DNA from: Niastella vici
GTDB lineage: Bacteria; Bacteroidota; Bacteroidia; Chitinophagales; Chitinophagaceae
DNA: 64,000 nucleotides
Assembly (NCBI RefSeq): GCF_002077945.1
Contig: NZ_LVYD01000058.1
Coordinates: forward strand, 620,001-684,000
Direction: 5' to 3'
Shown here: positions 33,731 to 43,194 of the stretch, piece by piece
How positions within the stretch are numbered: the stretch's first letter is position 1
Layout: each line of letters begins with the position of its first letter
Notes under the pieces: generated by a model
The model's input: only the letters and a program-made list of their open reading frames with translations
Database searches by the model: none
What the model was told of the DNA's origin: nothing
Program-made: the position numbers and the translations under genes

Positions 33731-33747
33731 CTGAGCGGAGTCGAAGA
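33731..33747. repeat. CTGAGCGGAGTCGAAGA element
   Basis: Half-decayed copy of the dispersed CCTGAGCG-AGTCGAAGG repeat, directly after the terminator. Confidence 0.5.
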
Positions 33748-33809
33748 ATCTCTGCCCAATTCCTTAAATTGATAGTTATTTGCCGTATTTGCTCATCAAT
33801 ACCATTAAC

Positions 33810-35177
33810 ATGGAAACTATTTTAATCGTGCTGCTGGCCATTTTGTTGTTGGTAAGCATCATTACCCTCGTATTTGCCTGGAAAGCCTTCACCGCCAGGA
33901 ACAATACCGACTACATGGCCTTAAAATACAAAATGGATAATGTGCTGGCCGAAATTGCACGCATTGAAACAGCCGTGAAACAGGAAATGGTGACCAACCG
34001 GCAGGAAACGGGCGATAACTCCCAACGCATCCGTGCCGAACTGGCTGCTTCGTTAAAAAGTTTTGGTGAGCTTATTACCCAAACTATGACCAATGCGAAT
34101 ACGGTGCAAAAAGATAATTTCTTTGCCTTATTGAATAAACAAAGTGAGCAGAACAACGCTACCTCTTTGCGGCTCGATCAAATGCGCGAAACGCTGGAAA
34201 AGAAAATGGCCGACATGCAAACCGGTAACGAACGCAAGCTCGATGAAATGCGGGCTACGGTAGACGAAAAATTACAGAAAACACTGGAGGCCCGCCTCGG
34301 CGAATCGTTTAAGCTGGTGAGCGAGCGGTTAGAGGCGGTGCATAAAGGATTGGGCGATATGCAGCAACTGGCAACGGGTGTGGGCGATCTCAAACGGGTG
34401 CTCAGCAACGTGAAAACAAGAGGCGTGCTCGGTGAATACCAGTTGGAAAGTATTCTTGAACAAATACTCACAATTGATCAATATGGCAAGAACGTAAAAA
34501 CAAAAGAAGGTTCCAATGCGTTGGTCGAATTTGCTATTAAACTTCCAGGCCGCGGCGATAAGGACAAACCAACCTGGCTGCCCATTGATTCAAAATTCCC
34601 CAAAGAAGATTTTGAAGCGCTGCTCGATGCATACGACCAGGCCCTGCCCGACCTGGTAGAGGAATGCCGGAAAAGTTTTGTGAAAGGAATCCGGAAATGT
34701 GCCCTCGATATCAGTGGCAAATATGTTGACCCGCCCAATACAACTGATTTTGCCATCCTGTTCCTGCCATTTGAAAGCCTGTATGCAGAAGTGTTGCGTA
34801 CACCCGGTTTGTTCGAAAGTATTCAGCGTGAGTATAAGATCATTATCACGGGGCCAACTACGTTATCGGCCTTGCTCAACAGTCTACAAATGGGTTTCAG
34901 AACGCTGGCCATTGAAAAAAGATCGGGTGAGGTATGGCAATTACTGGGCGCAGTAAAAACAGATTTCAGCAACTTTGGTGTTATTCTGGATAAAACGAAA
35001 AAGAAGTTACAGGAAGCCAGCAATGTTATTGAGCAGGCAGGTACGCGCACAAGAGTGATCGAAAGAAGATTGCGCGACGTTCAGGAATTACCAAAAGAAG
35101 ATGCCGTTGCCCTGATCGGGAAATCGAACACGTTTAACGTGGATGAAGAGGATGATAATAATACGATTAAGGAGTAA
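33810..35177 (+). CDS. rmuC: RmuC-family DNA recombination protein
   Basis: 455 residues from ATG 33810; the frame extends to a TTG at 33780. An N-terminal membrane helix (ILIVLLAILLLVSIITLVFAW) is followed by a long coiled coil (about 40-200), then the RmuC nuclease-like core: VKTRGVLGEYQLESILEQIL, LPIDSKFPKEDFEALLDAYD, DFAILFLPFESLYAEVLR and LQMGFRTLAIEKRSGEVWQLL. RmuC limits inversions and rearrangements at short repeats and has a PD-(D/E)xK-type fold. It stands alone between two carbohydrate loci with its own terminator on the left. Confidence 0.95.
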   Translation: METILIVLLAILLLVSIITLVFAWKAFTARNNTDYMALKYKMDNVLAEIARIETAVKQEMVTNRQETGDNSQRIRAELAASLKSFGELITQTMTNANTVQKDNFFALLNKQSEQNNATSLRLDQMRETLEKKMADMQTGNERKLDEMRATVDEKLQKTLEARLGESFKLVSERLEAVHKGLGDMQQLATGVGDLKRVLSNVKTRGVLGEYQLESILEQILTIDQYGKNVKTKEGSNALVEFAIKLPGRGDKDKPTWLPIDSKFPKEDFEALLDAYDQALPDLVEECRKSFVKGIRKCALDISGKYVDPPNTTDFAILFLPFESLYAEVLRTPGLFESIQREYKIIITGPTTLSALLNSLQMGFRTLAIEKRSGEVWQLLGAVKTDFSNFGVILDKTKKKLQEASNVIEQAGTRTRVIERRLRDVQELPKEDAVALIGKSNTFNVDEEDDNNTIKE

Positions 35178-35214
35178 TAAGGATATTACTGCGGTTCCTG
35201 AATAAGGGAGAATT

Positions 35215-35249
35215 CGTAAAGCCGGATGTTATGCGGGTCCGGCCTTACG
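35215..35249. terminator. hairpin after rmuC
   Basis: CGTAA/TTACG and GCCGGA/TCCGGC form a stem (35215-35226 with 35238-35249) with one internal A-C mismatch. There is no T tract, so terminator function is uncertain. The rest of the 35178-35519 gap shows only AT-rich sequence. Confidence 0.35.
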
Positions 35250-35519
35250 GTTTGGGAAAAGTTAATCCTAACAACTGTTGTATGCTGATAAAAAAGTGTA
35301 ATGTGTACACTAAATTATTAACAGTGTGCAATATACGCTAAAAGAGTATTCAGGTATCAATTACCGGTAGTAACCAGGGGGAAATAGTTATCCACTTTTT
35401 GGCTGAGGGAAACCAATAATTATTTTGGATAACCTGTATGGTAAAGTCTGGTCTGTTACCTGGTGAAGGTAGCTCACTGTTTGATGTTGGCAAATAACAG
35501 ACCAATGTGTGGCGGGTAA

Positions 35520-36302
35520 TTAAAGAAGCGTAAGATTTTTAGCTTTATAAGCCTGTAATTCATTGCTCTCAGGCGAAAGTTCTGTGATTAAATAATGGAT
35601 CTCATTCACATCGGCAATTTTCATTTGCATCACCGAATTGAGTTTTTCGGAAATGGTGAGCACGGCCACTTTATCTGCAGCGTTGATCATGGCTTTTTTA
35701 ACCTGAATGGTTTCCCAGTCAGAATCGGTTAAGCCGCTATTTGAATCAATGGCATTGATACCCAGGATGCACAGGTCGGCCTTGATATTGCTGAGGTACT
35801 GAAAAACTTCACCGCTAACAGTCATCTGGCTGTAGGTTGAAATTTGTCCGCCGATCATAATGGTTTTGATCATTGGTTTATCGAGCAATTCAACGGCGGT
35901 AAGCACGTTTACGGTAATAAAGGTGGCGCGCAGGGTGGCAGGGATCTTTTTGATGAACTCCCTGATGGTAGTACCACCGCCGATGAGCACGATCATATCG
36001 TCTTTCAGTAATTGCACGGTTTTATCGGCAATGATCCCCTTATTTTGCTGTGAATACGTCTGTGATTCATGGCCAATATGATAGGCCGCCGACATAACCC
36101 CGCCTTTAATGCGGATCACCTGTCCTTCCTCGGCCAGTTCGTTCACATCACGCCTGATGGTATCTTCCGACACATCGATCAGTTTAACCAGGTCGGTAAA
36201 CATTAAACGGGTATGGATGTTCACCTGTTTGATGATCAGCTTCTTCCTTTCCTTTTTTTGCAAGGCTACCGGGGCTGATGAATTTGAATTATTGTTTGCC
36301 AT
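35520..36302 (-). CDS. DeoR-family transcriptional regulator
   Basis: 260 residues from ATG 36302; the frame extends 18 codons upstream (36356), but those lack DeoR similarity. The N-terminal helix-turn-helix is typical (RKKLIIKQVNIHTRLMFTDLVKLIDVSEDTIRRDVNELAEEGQVIRIKGGV). The effector-binding DeoRC domain follows (VLIGGGTTIREFIKKIP, KTIMIGGQISTYSQMTVSGE, ADLCILGINAIDSNSGLTDSDWE). Such proteins sense phosphorylated sugars. It is transcribed away from the second SusC/SusD locus. The 437-bp divergent region, and the region before the exported RidA operon 30 kb away, share a TTGCAAAT palindrome that is the best candidate for its operator. Confidence 0.9.
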   Translation of the reverse strand: MANNNSNSSAPVALQKKERKKLIIKQVNIHTRLMFTDLVKLIDVSEDTIRRDVNELAEEGQVIRIKGGVMSAAYHIGHESQTYSQQNKGIIADKTVQLLKDDMIVLIGGGTTIREFIKKIPATLRATFITVNVLTAVELLDKPMIKTIMIGGQISTYSQMTVSGEVFQYLSNIKADLCILGINAIDSNSGLTDSDWETIQVKKAMINAADKVAVLTISEKLNSVMQMKIADVNEIHYLITELSPESNELQAYKAKNLTLL

Positions 36303-36454
36303 ATATCTGTTGAAACGTTGTTTGGATGAGGTCCTTCTCCAATTGACAAAATTCAATATTATCCTCGAAATAAAATGGCTTCTTCAAGGTTGCCGGCTAA
36401 TATTTTTCAAATAAACAGGGCAACAGGCAACACTTTGTATACCTTCTATTTCTC

Positions 36455-36467
36455 TGCAATCTTTGCA
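36455..36467. promoter_or_regulatory. degenerate TGCAA-N3-TTGCA site
   Basis: TGCAATCTTTGCA is an imperfect copy of the TGCAAA palindrome, lying between the DeoR start and the stronger site at 36480. Confidence 0.35.
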
Positions 36468-36479
36468 ATAATACAATAA

Positions 36480-36496
36480 TTGCAAATATTTTGCAA
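36480..36496. promoter_or_regulatory. TTGCAAAT-A-TTTTGCAA palindrome (DeoR side)
   Basis: A 17-bp near-perfect palindrome (one mismatch) of the same core as 6672-6696 and 36651-36665. It lies 178 bp upstream of the DeoR start, positioned for autoregulation. Confidence 0.55.
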
Positions 36497-36645
36497 GTCC
36501 ATTTCTGCCGACCGGCAAATCTGTCTGAATTTGATGGGCATTCTAAATTAAACTGAATATCAAACAGTTATAAAGTATTGCCCGCTTCCGGCCTAAACCG
36601 CCATTAGGAATTACCTATATGTAACAATTTGCAGCAATTATTATT

Positions 36646-36666
36646 TTAATTGCAAATAATTTGCAG
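36646..36666. promoter_or_regulatory. candidate operator of the DeoR-linked SusC locus
   Basis: TGCAAATAATTTGCA (36651-36665) is a perfect 15-bp palindrome. Twenty consecutive bases (36646-36665) are identical to 6672-6691. Extra half-sites ATTTGCAG (36628-36635) and ATTTGCAA (36699-36706) flank it. It lies 75 bp before the SusC ATG. Confidence 0.65.
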
Positions 36667-36739
36667 ATATTGCTTTTTTGTTATTAAATTGAGACAGAAT
36701 TTGCAACCGTAACTAACTTTTCTACTCAACACAACGCTT

Positions 36740-39700
36740 ATGAAACGAGTCAAACTAATTGCTTCGGGCAGCTTGCTGCTATGTTTCCATTTGCTTTTTG
36801 CCTTCTCAGGTCTGGCGCAGTCTGCCCAATTAAAGGGGGTAGTAAAAAATGAAACCGACCAAACTCCCATTCCCAATGTTACCGTAACCCTGGTCTCCAA
36901 TAGCAGTGAGGCCTCTACCACTACCGATACCAAAGGGCGTTTTACGCTGACCATACCCGCCAGCGCCAATTCTTCTTCCATTCAATTAGTTGTTTCTTCG
37001 GTAGGCTACGAAAAAAAGCAGCTTACAATTGATCCCAGTCAGGGCTTCCTCACCATTTCGTTAAAACAGGGCGGCGCCGATATGCTCGATAATGTGGTGG
37101 TAACGGCATTGGGTATAAAGAAAGATCGCAAAGCGGTTTCCTATGCAGTGTCTGAAGCAAAGGGCAGTGAATTTACGCAGGCTCGTGAAAACAATGTTGC
37201 CAATGCCCTTTCCGGAAAAATTGCCGGAGTGAACGCAGCCGGTTTATCAACCGGTCCGGGCGGTTCAAGCCGGGTTACCATTCGTGGTAATAGTTCCATG
37301 ATCGGTGATAACCAGCCTTTATATGTAATAAATGGTATGCCTATCGATAATACTGTTCCGGGCGGCGCACCTACTGCGAATGGTATTACCAGCAACATTG
37401 ATAAAGGTGATGGAATTGCAGGCATTAACCCCGATGATATTGAAACCATCACCGTATTAAAAGGCGGTACGGCCGCCGCCCTGTATGGCTCGCGCGCCAG
37501 TAACGGGGTTATAATGATCACAACCAAAAAAGGCCGGGCGCAAAAAGGTATAGGCGTTGAGTACAACTCAACCTATACTATGGAGAATGTTGCGGTGATC
37601 CCCGATTTTCAATATGAATATGGTCAGGGATTGAACGGCGATATGCCACTTACGCTTGCTGACGGACAGCAATCGGGCCGAAAATCATGGGGTGCGCCTA
37701 TCGACCCTTCCAAACAATTTATGGGTGCTGATGGAAAAATGCATCCTTACGCAGCCCAGAAAAAAAATATTCAGAATTATTATCAAACCGGTACTACGTT
37801 CACCAACAGCCTGGCATTTTCAGGTGGTAACGAGGCCATACAATACCGGTTCTCTTTAGCCGACCTCAACAGCAAAGGTATTCTGCCCAACACTACCTAT
37901 AAGCGTAAAACCTTCAACCTGTCGGTGAATGGCAAGATCAACGATAAATTAAGCTTTGAAGCATTGGCGCAATACAACCTGGAACAGGGACACAACCGTA
38001 CCGGCGCCGGGGATGCGTTGGGTAACCCCAACTGGACGCCATTGGAAATATCCACCACGGCTGATATCCGCTGGTTTAAACCCGGTTACGACTCTGCCGG
38101 TAATGAACTGTTATGGAACGATGCCGCCATTGCTTCGAACGGATATTTTGTACAGAATAAATGGAAAGAAGACGATACCAAGAACCGGTTTATTGGTCAG
38201 GCTTCTATCTCCTATGAATTGGTGAAGAACCTGGTGTTTAAAGGAACGGTGAGCCGCGACTTTTATAATTACAACTATGTAAATATATTACCAACCGGTA
38301 CCCTGTATACGCCATTGGGCGAATATGTTGGGTTGAAGTCGGATCTGTCTGAAACAAACGGCATGATCACTGCCAGCTATAAAACGAAATTTGCACAGGA
38401 TTTTGGGGTAAGCGCCATGGTGGGCGCCAACAACCGCAAATTCGAGAACAAGGAATTGAATTTAAGCGGTAAGCAATACATTGTGCCTTACTTTTATAGT
38501 TTTTCGAACCTCGCTGCTTCAACAACCAGGCCCTATACCTCCCATTTTACTGTTAATTCGGTATTTGGTTCGGTTGACCTCGATTATAAAGGATTGTTTT
38601 ATTTAACGTTTACAGGTCGTGAAGACTGGTTCTCTACGTTAAGTCCTACAAACAATCACATTTTTTACCCGAGTGTAGGCGGTAGCTTTATACTGTCCGA
38701 TGCAGTCGAGTTGCCCAAATTTATAAACATGGCCAAAGTAAGGGCCTCCTGGGCAGGCGTAGGTGGTGGTGCGCCCCAGCCATACCAGATCAATTTAACA
38801 TACAGCAATGTACCCAGCTCGGGGCAGCCATTGATGAACGTTACACAGGACGCCTCAGGGCAGAATTCAATTTCAAATATTGGTCTCAAACCCTATTCAA
38901 CCCATACCTATGAAGGCGGACTTGAATTACAGGCGCTGAATAACCGGTTAGGTCTCGATGTTGCCTATTACGAGCGCCAAACGACCCAGGATATTGTACA
39001 AACAACCATCTCCGGCACTTCGGGCTATAATTCGGTTATCTTAAACGTTGGTGAATTAAGAAACAAAGGAGTCGAATTATTATTAACGGGAAAACCTGTA
39101 CGAACAGCTGATTTTGGCTGGAACGTAAGCTATAATATGGCCTATAATGAAAGTAAAGTGGTGGAGCTGGCCCCGGGATTGAACTCCGTGCAAATAGCCA
39201 GTGCCGTGAATGGATGGGCAACCCTGCAACACATTAAAGGAATGCCATATGGTACAATTGTAGGTACCCACATGGTGCGCGATGCAAATAATAATGTAGT
39301 ATTCAACAGGGGCAGCCACCTGCCGGTTATGAGCGATCCCGCGCCATTGGGTAACAGCGTAGCGCCTTATACCATGGGCCTCTCCAATGAATTCAGGTAT
39401 AAAAACTTTTCACTGAATGTTTTGCTCGACGGAAAATTCGGCAATAAAATATTCTCCATCTTCGAACTGTATGCCACCCGTATGGGTAAGTTAAAAAGCA
39501 CCCTGCCGGGCCGCGATAAAGGATTGGAGCTGAAAGGCGTTGACCAAACCGGTGCGGTGTACGATACAACCATTACCCAGGCTGGCGGTGTATTGCGCAC
39601 CTATTACGACAACTACAAAGTATATTCAGACAAGTTCTTACACGATGGCAGCTTCATAAAACTGCGCCAGGTTATTTTATCATATAATATTCCGGTAAGT

Positions 39701-39889
39701 AAGATCAAATTGGCAAAGATCCAATCGGCCAATATTTCGTTTGTGGCGCGTAATCTTTTCATTCTGTACCGCCAAACCAAAAACTTCGATCCTGAACAAA
39801 GCTTTACCAATAGTAATGCGCAGGGATTTGAATCAATCGGTTTGCCGCGTACGCGCTCATATGGTTTGAACCTTACCCTTAAATTATAA
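36740..39889 (+). CDS. SusC/RagA-family TonB-dependent transporter (locus 2)
   Basis: 1049 residues, signal peptide to about 28 (FSGLAQS). A carboxypeptidase-regulatory-like domain (LKGVVKNETDQTPIPNVTVTL), then VVVTALGIKKDRKAVSYAVSEA, a plug domain with TIRGNSSMIGDNQPLYVING and ITVLKGGTAAALYGSRASNGVI, and a barrel ending LTLKL. It belongs to a different SusC subgroup from loci 1 and 3, which resemble each other. No STN domain. It is paired with the SusD at 39912 and probably controlled by the divergent DeoR regulator. Confidence 0.95.
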   Translation: MKRVKLIASGSLLLCFHLLFAFSGLAQSAQLKGVVKNETDQTPIPNVTVTLVSNSSEASTTTDTKGRFTLTIPASANSSSIQLVVSSVGYEKKQLTIDPSQGFLTISLKQGGADMLDNVVVTALGIKKDRKAVSYAVSEAKGSEFTQARENNVANALSGKIAGVNAAGLSTGPGGSSRVTIRGNSSMIGDNQPLYVINGMPIDNTVPGGAPTANGITSNIDKGDGIAGINPDDIETITVLKGGTAAALYGSRASNGVIMITTKKGRAQKGIGVEYNSTYTMENVAVIPDFQYEYGQGLNGDMPLTLADGQQSGRKSWGAPIDPSKQFMGADGKMHPYAAQKKNIQNYYQTGTTFTNSLAFSGGNEAIQYRFSLADLNSKGILPNTTYKRKTFNLSVNGKINDKLSFEALAQYNLEQGHNRTGAGDALGNPNWTPLEISTTADIRWFKPGYDSAGNELLWNDAAIASNGYFVQNKWKEDDTKNRFIGQASISYELVKNLVFKGTVSRDFYNYNYVNILPTGTLYTPLGEYVGLKSDLSETNGMITASYKTKFAQDFGVSAMVGANNRKFENKELNLSGKQYIVPYFYSFSNLAASTTRPYTSHFTVNSVFGSVDLDYKGLFYLTFTGREDWFSTLSPTNNHIFYPSVGGSFILSDAVELPKFINMAKVRASWAGVGGGAPQPYQINLTYSNVPSSGQPLMNVTQDASGQNSISNIGLKPYSTHTYEGGLELQALNNRLGLDVAYYERQTTQDIVQTTISGTSGYNSVILNVGELRNKGVELLLTGKPVRTADFGWNVSYNMAYNESKVVELAPGLNSVQIASAVNGWATLQHIKGMPYGTIVGTHMVRDANNNVVFNRGSHLPVMSDPAPLGNSVAPYTMGLSNEFRYKNFSLNVLLDGKFGNKIFSIFELYATRMGKLKSTLPGRDKGLELKGVDQTGAVYDTTITQAGGVLRTYYDNYKVYSDKFLHDGSFIKLRQVILSYNIPVSKIKLAKIQSANISFVARNLFILYRQTKNFDPEQSFTNSNAQGFESIGLPRTRSYGLNLTLKL

Positions 39890-39911
39890 TACTTAAAAAG
39901 AATTGAACAAT

Positions 39912-41444
39912 ATGAAAAATATTATAAAATATACTGGTGGTTGTATGGCTGTGCTGGGAGGGCTTTTGTTGCAGTCGTGCGATAAGGATTTTGCGGATAC
40001 AAACACCAATCCTGATGCCGTATCAAAACCAATTCCACAATACGTATTTACCAAGGCTTTGTACGATGGCACCGCCAACACGGCGTATTTTTTACTGGGT
40101 ACTATGCAGTATACCACCAGCTTTAATGATGTGGCGGGCTTTGGTTCAAAATATAATGCAGCCCAAACCTTACAAACCTTTGCAAATTTTAATAACGCCT
40201 ATCCAAAAGAGATCAACGAATTAGGCATCGTGATCAAGGCGGTAAAAAATGATCCTTCGTTGGTGAACTGGCTCGCAGAGGCCAGAATATGGCGGGCGTT
40301 TTGTTTTAGCCGGTTAACCGATCTGTATGGTGATATCCCTTATTCACAGGCGGGGTTAGGATATGATTCTGCGGTGTACAAGCCAGCTTACGATGCACAG
40401 AAAGATATCTACACCAACATATTGGCTGAGCTCGATGATGCCGCAAAAAGCCTCGATGCCAGTAAGTCAACTTATGGTGTGGCCGACCTTATCTATGGCG
40501 GCGCTACTGATAAGTGGAAGAAATTCGCTTATTCTTTGATGTTGCGTTGCGCCATGCGTATGACCAAGGTAGATGCAGCTGCCGCTCAAAGCTGGGCAAC
40601 AAAAGCGATAGCGGGTGGGGTTATTACAGCAGATGCAGATATGGCTAAAACACCATATTTAAGTTCGGGCCAGGATATTAATAAAAATCCATTGGTATTG
40701 CAATTGTGGAACTCTGATTATATTGCCCAGGACGGATTGAAGAATACAGAAGGCGGAAAATACCAGGATGTATTCATTAACTATCTTAAGAACAGTAATG
40801 ACCCGCGCCTGCCGGTAATTTCAGTGGTTTGGAAAAATGGAGTGCCTGATACTACCTCAACAATTCAACAGGGCATGCCTTCCAATTTGGTTTCGCGGCC
40901 AAATAATTTTGGCAACCTTTCTGAACCCAATCCCAAAACCGTGCTGTTAATGGGTTCGCCATATTTGTTGTTTACACCTGCCGAATCTTATTTCCTGCTT
41001 ACCGAAGCAGCATTAAGAGGCTGGTACACGGGCGCCACGGCCGGTTCATTATACCAGAACGGTATCAGGGCTGCCATGCGGCAATGGGCTGTTATTGCCG
41101 GAAGCGCCGGCACTATTGCACAAACAGCCATCGATAATTATGTAACGGCTGCAGCCACCTCGTTCAGCAGCGCTGCAACCTTCGATGCACAAATGAATGT
41201 ACTGTACACCCAATTCTGGGTAAGCATATTCCCCGAGGCACAGGAAGTATATGCCAGTTATCGCCGTACCGGTTATCCGGCCCTGGTTCCAAACAATTAT
41301 CCCGGCAACGCTACCGGTGGTAAAATTTTCAGACGGTTCCTGTACCCGATAACCGAAGCAACCCTCAATGCCGATTCTTATAGTGCTGCAATAAGCCGGC
41401 AGGGTGCAAACGATCTGTTAACCCGTTTTTGGTGGGATAAATAA
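39912..41444 (+). CDS. SusD/RagB-like surface lipoprotein (locus 2)
   Basis: 510 residues from ATG 39912 (TTG 39903 extends by three). Lipobox LLLQSCDKD. SusD-like_2 features: TNTNPDAVSKPIPQYVFTKALYDG, RLTDLYGDIPYSQAGLG, YKPAYDAQKDIYTNILAELDDAAKSL, YLLFTPAESYFLLTEAALRGW and YASYRRTGYPALVPNN. It forms the substrate-capturing lid on the SusC just upstream. A strong terminator follows at 41494. Confidence 0.95.
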   Translation: MKNIIKYTGGCMAVLGGLLLQSCDKDFADTNTNPDAVSKPIPQYVFTKALYDGTANTAYFLLGTMQYTTSFNDVAGFGSKYNAAQTLQTFANFNNAYPKEINELGIVIKAVKNDPSLVNWLAEARIWRAFCFSRLTDLYGDIPYSQAGLGYDSAVYKPAYDAQKDIYTNILAELDDAAKSLDASKSTYGVADLIYGGATDKWKKFAYSLMLRCAMRMTKVDAAAAQSWATKAIAGGVITADADMAKTPYLSSGQDINKNPLVLQLWNSDYIAQDGLKNTEGGKYQDVFINYLKNSNDPRLPVISVVWKNGVPDTTSTIQQGMPSNLVSRPNNFGNLSEPNPKTVLLMGSPYLLFTPAESYFLLTEAALRGWYTGATAGSLYQNGIRAAMRQWAVIAGSAGTIAQTAIDNYVTAAATSFSSAATFDAQMNVLYTQFWVSIFPEAQEVYASYRRTGYPALVPNNYPGNATGGKIFRRFLYPITEATLNADSYSAAISRQGANDLLTRFWWDK

Positions 41445-41493
41445 TTCGAAAAAAGTTCTCGTACACATTACAAGTAGGTTTTAAGTGTAACAG

Positions 41494-41518
41494 GAGGGCA
41501 TGTCTATGCCCTCTTTTT
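41494..41518 (+). terminator. terminator between SusD and the fucosidase gene
   Basis: GAGGGCAT (41494-41501), a GTCT loop and ATGCCCTC (41506-41513) are followed by five T. It separates the transporter pair from the enzymes 20 bp downstream, so either read-through or a separate promoter must serve the enzymes. Confidence 0.85.
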
Positions 41519-41538
41519 AAATAAACCACTTTAAAGAA

Positions 41539-43191
41539 ATGATTGGCATGATAGTAAAAGGTTGGTTAGTTGTTCTTATTTGCATGATACAAAGCACAAT
41601 TTCTTATGGTCAGCATGATGTGGTGAAAGATGGCGAGGCCAGTGATTATAATTTGAATAAACCCGAGCGGGAGGAATGGTTACGCAATGCGCCTGCCGGA
41701 TTATTTATCCATTTCAGTGTGGATGCGCAACTGGGGATCGTGATCAGCCATTCACTGGTGGGTGCATCGGCTGATTACGTGAACCGGTATTTTAACGAGC
41801 TGCCAAAAACATTTAACCCGGCCCGCTTTGATCCGGTGGAAATAGCTACCCTGGCAAAACTGGCAGGCATGAAATATATAATGTTCACTACAAAACACCA
41901 CTCGGGCTTTTGTATGTGGGATACGAAAACCACCGGTTTCAATATCATGAATACGCCTTACCATAAAGACCTGTTGAAAAATTTTGTAGAGGCTACCCGC
42001 AACGCAGGGCTGCAGGTTGGTTTTTATTTTTCACCCGAAGATTTTCATTTTCTGCATACCCATAATATGCTCATCAGCCGCGACAACGTTGTAATGAGCG
42101 GGGAGGTGAAAAAAGAATTCGATCAATTTACCCGTACCCAATGCGAAGAATTAATGACGAATTATGGAAAGATCGACCTGCTGTTCATCGATGGCGAGCC
42201 AAAGGAAGTGGTGAAAGCCACCTGTTGGAAGTTACAGCCCGACCTGCTGATAACCAGGGGCGCGTTAAAAACCACCGAACAAATGTTACCGGGTGTAACC
42301 ATTCAAAAACCCTGGCTTTCCTGTATCACCATTGGCACGGCCTGGCAATTTCAACCAACGAACGAGCGATATAAATCGGGAACTAATTTGATTGAATTGC
42401 TGATAGAGGCCCGGAGCAAAGGCGGATCGCTTTTGTTGAATACAGGCCCACAACCCAATGGCACCCTGGTAGCCGAACAGGAAGACAGGTTGCGTGAGCT
42501 GGCGGCCTGGTATTTCATCAATAAAGAATCGGTAGACAGTGTGCAACCCTGGGTTATTAGCCGGGAAAAAAATATCTGGTTCACGGCAATGAACAACAAG
42601 CAAACGCTGTTTGCGATCGTTACCGGTTTACCCGATTGGATAGAAGGCGATCAAAAAAGCTTTGTGCTGCACTCAGTAAAGGCAACCGCTAACACCACCA
42701 TCAGTGTACTGGGACAGAATGGCATTATCCAGGAATACAAACCTGGCAAAAATGTAAGCCCGTCATTTCGTCAAACAGATTCCGGACTGGTAGTATCGGT
42801 ATTTCGTACCCAACGCATTTATGATGATCATAAGTGGCCCAACCCAATAGTTATAAAGCTCGAAAATGTACAACCGGCTATTGACCCCGTACAGGTGGTA
42901 ACGTTAGATGCCCGTTCATCCGGAACAAGCCTGCTGCTATCAGGAAAAGTTCTAAACTTTAAACCCGGAACAGCTATGAAGGCCCGTTTTTATTATCGTC
43001 CCTATCATGGGCAAATAGAAGACCTGTATACTGGTCCATGGATAAGATCGGCAACCATATTCATTGATAACAATGGCAATTTCAAGACAACTATCAGCGG
43101 TTTGAAAAAAGGACAGCAATACGAATATAAGGCGACAGCTGCCTGCAGCGGCATAGAACTGGAAGGCGATAAAAAATTGTGGCAGCAGTAG
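41539..43191 (+). CDS. GH29 alpha-L-fucosidase (locus 2)
   Basis: 550 residues with a signal peptide (to about 24, ISYGQ). GH29 catalytic domain: PAGLFIHFSVDAQLG, AGMKYIMFTTKHHSGFCMWDTK, GLQVGFYFSPEDFHF and IDLLFIDGEPKE, where D218 aligns with the catalytic nucleophile. SKGGSLLLNTGPQPNGTL follows. The C-terminal 200 residues form beta-rich accessory domains. It releases L-fucose from glycan ends. Four bp ahead of a GH20 gene, it suggests fucosylated GlcNAc-containing substrates such as N-glycan or Lewis-type structures. Confidence 0.93.
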   Translation: MIGMIVKGWLVVLICMIQSTISYGQHDVVKDGEASDYNLNKPEREEWLRNAPAGLFIHFSVDAQLGIVISHSLVGASADYVNRYFNELPKTFNPARFDPVEIATLAKLAGMKYIMFTTKHHSGFCMWDTKTTGFNIMNTPYHKDLLKNFVEATRNAGLQVGFYFSPEDFHFLHTHNMLISRDNVVMSGEVKKEFDQFTRTQCEELMTNYGKIDLLFIDGEPKEVVKATCWKLQPDLLITRGALKTTEQMLPGVTIQKPWLSCITIGTAWQFQPTNERYKSGTNLIELLIEARSKGGSLLLNTGPQPNGTLVAEQEDRLRELAAWYFINKESVDSVQPWVISREKNIWFTAMNNKQTLFAIVTGLPDWIEGDQKSFVLHSVKATANTTISVLGQNGIIQEYKPGKNVSPSFRQTDSGLVVSVFRTQRIYDDHKWPNPIVIKLENVQPAIDPVQVVTLDARSSGTSLLLSGKVLNFKPGTAMKARFYYRPYHGQIEDLYTGPWIRSATIFIDNNGNFKTTISGLKKGQQYEYKATAACSGIELEGDKKLWQQ

Positions 43192-43194
43192 ATT

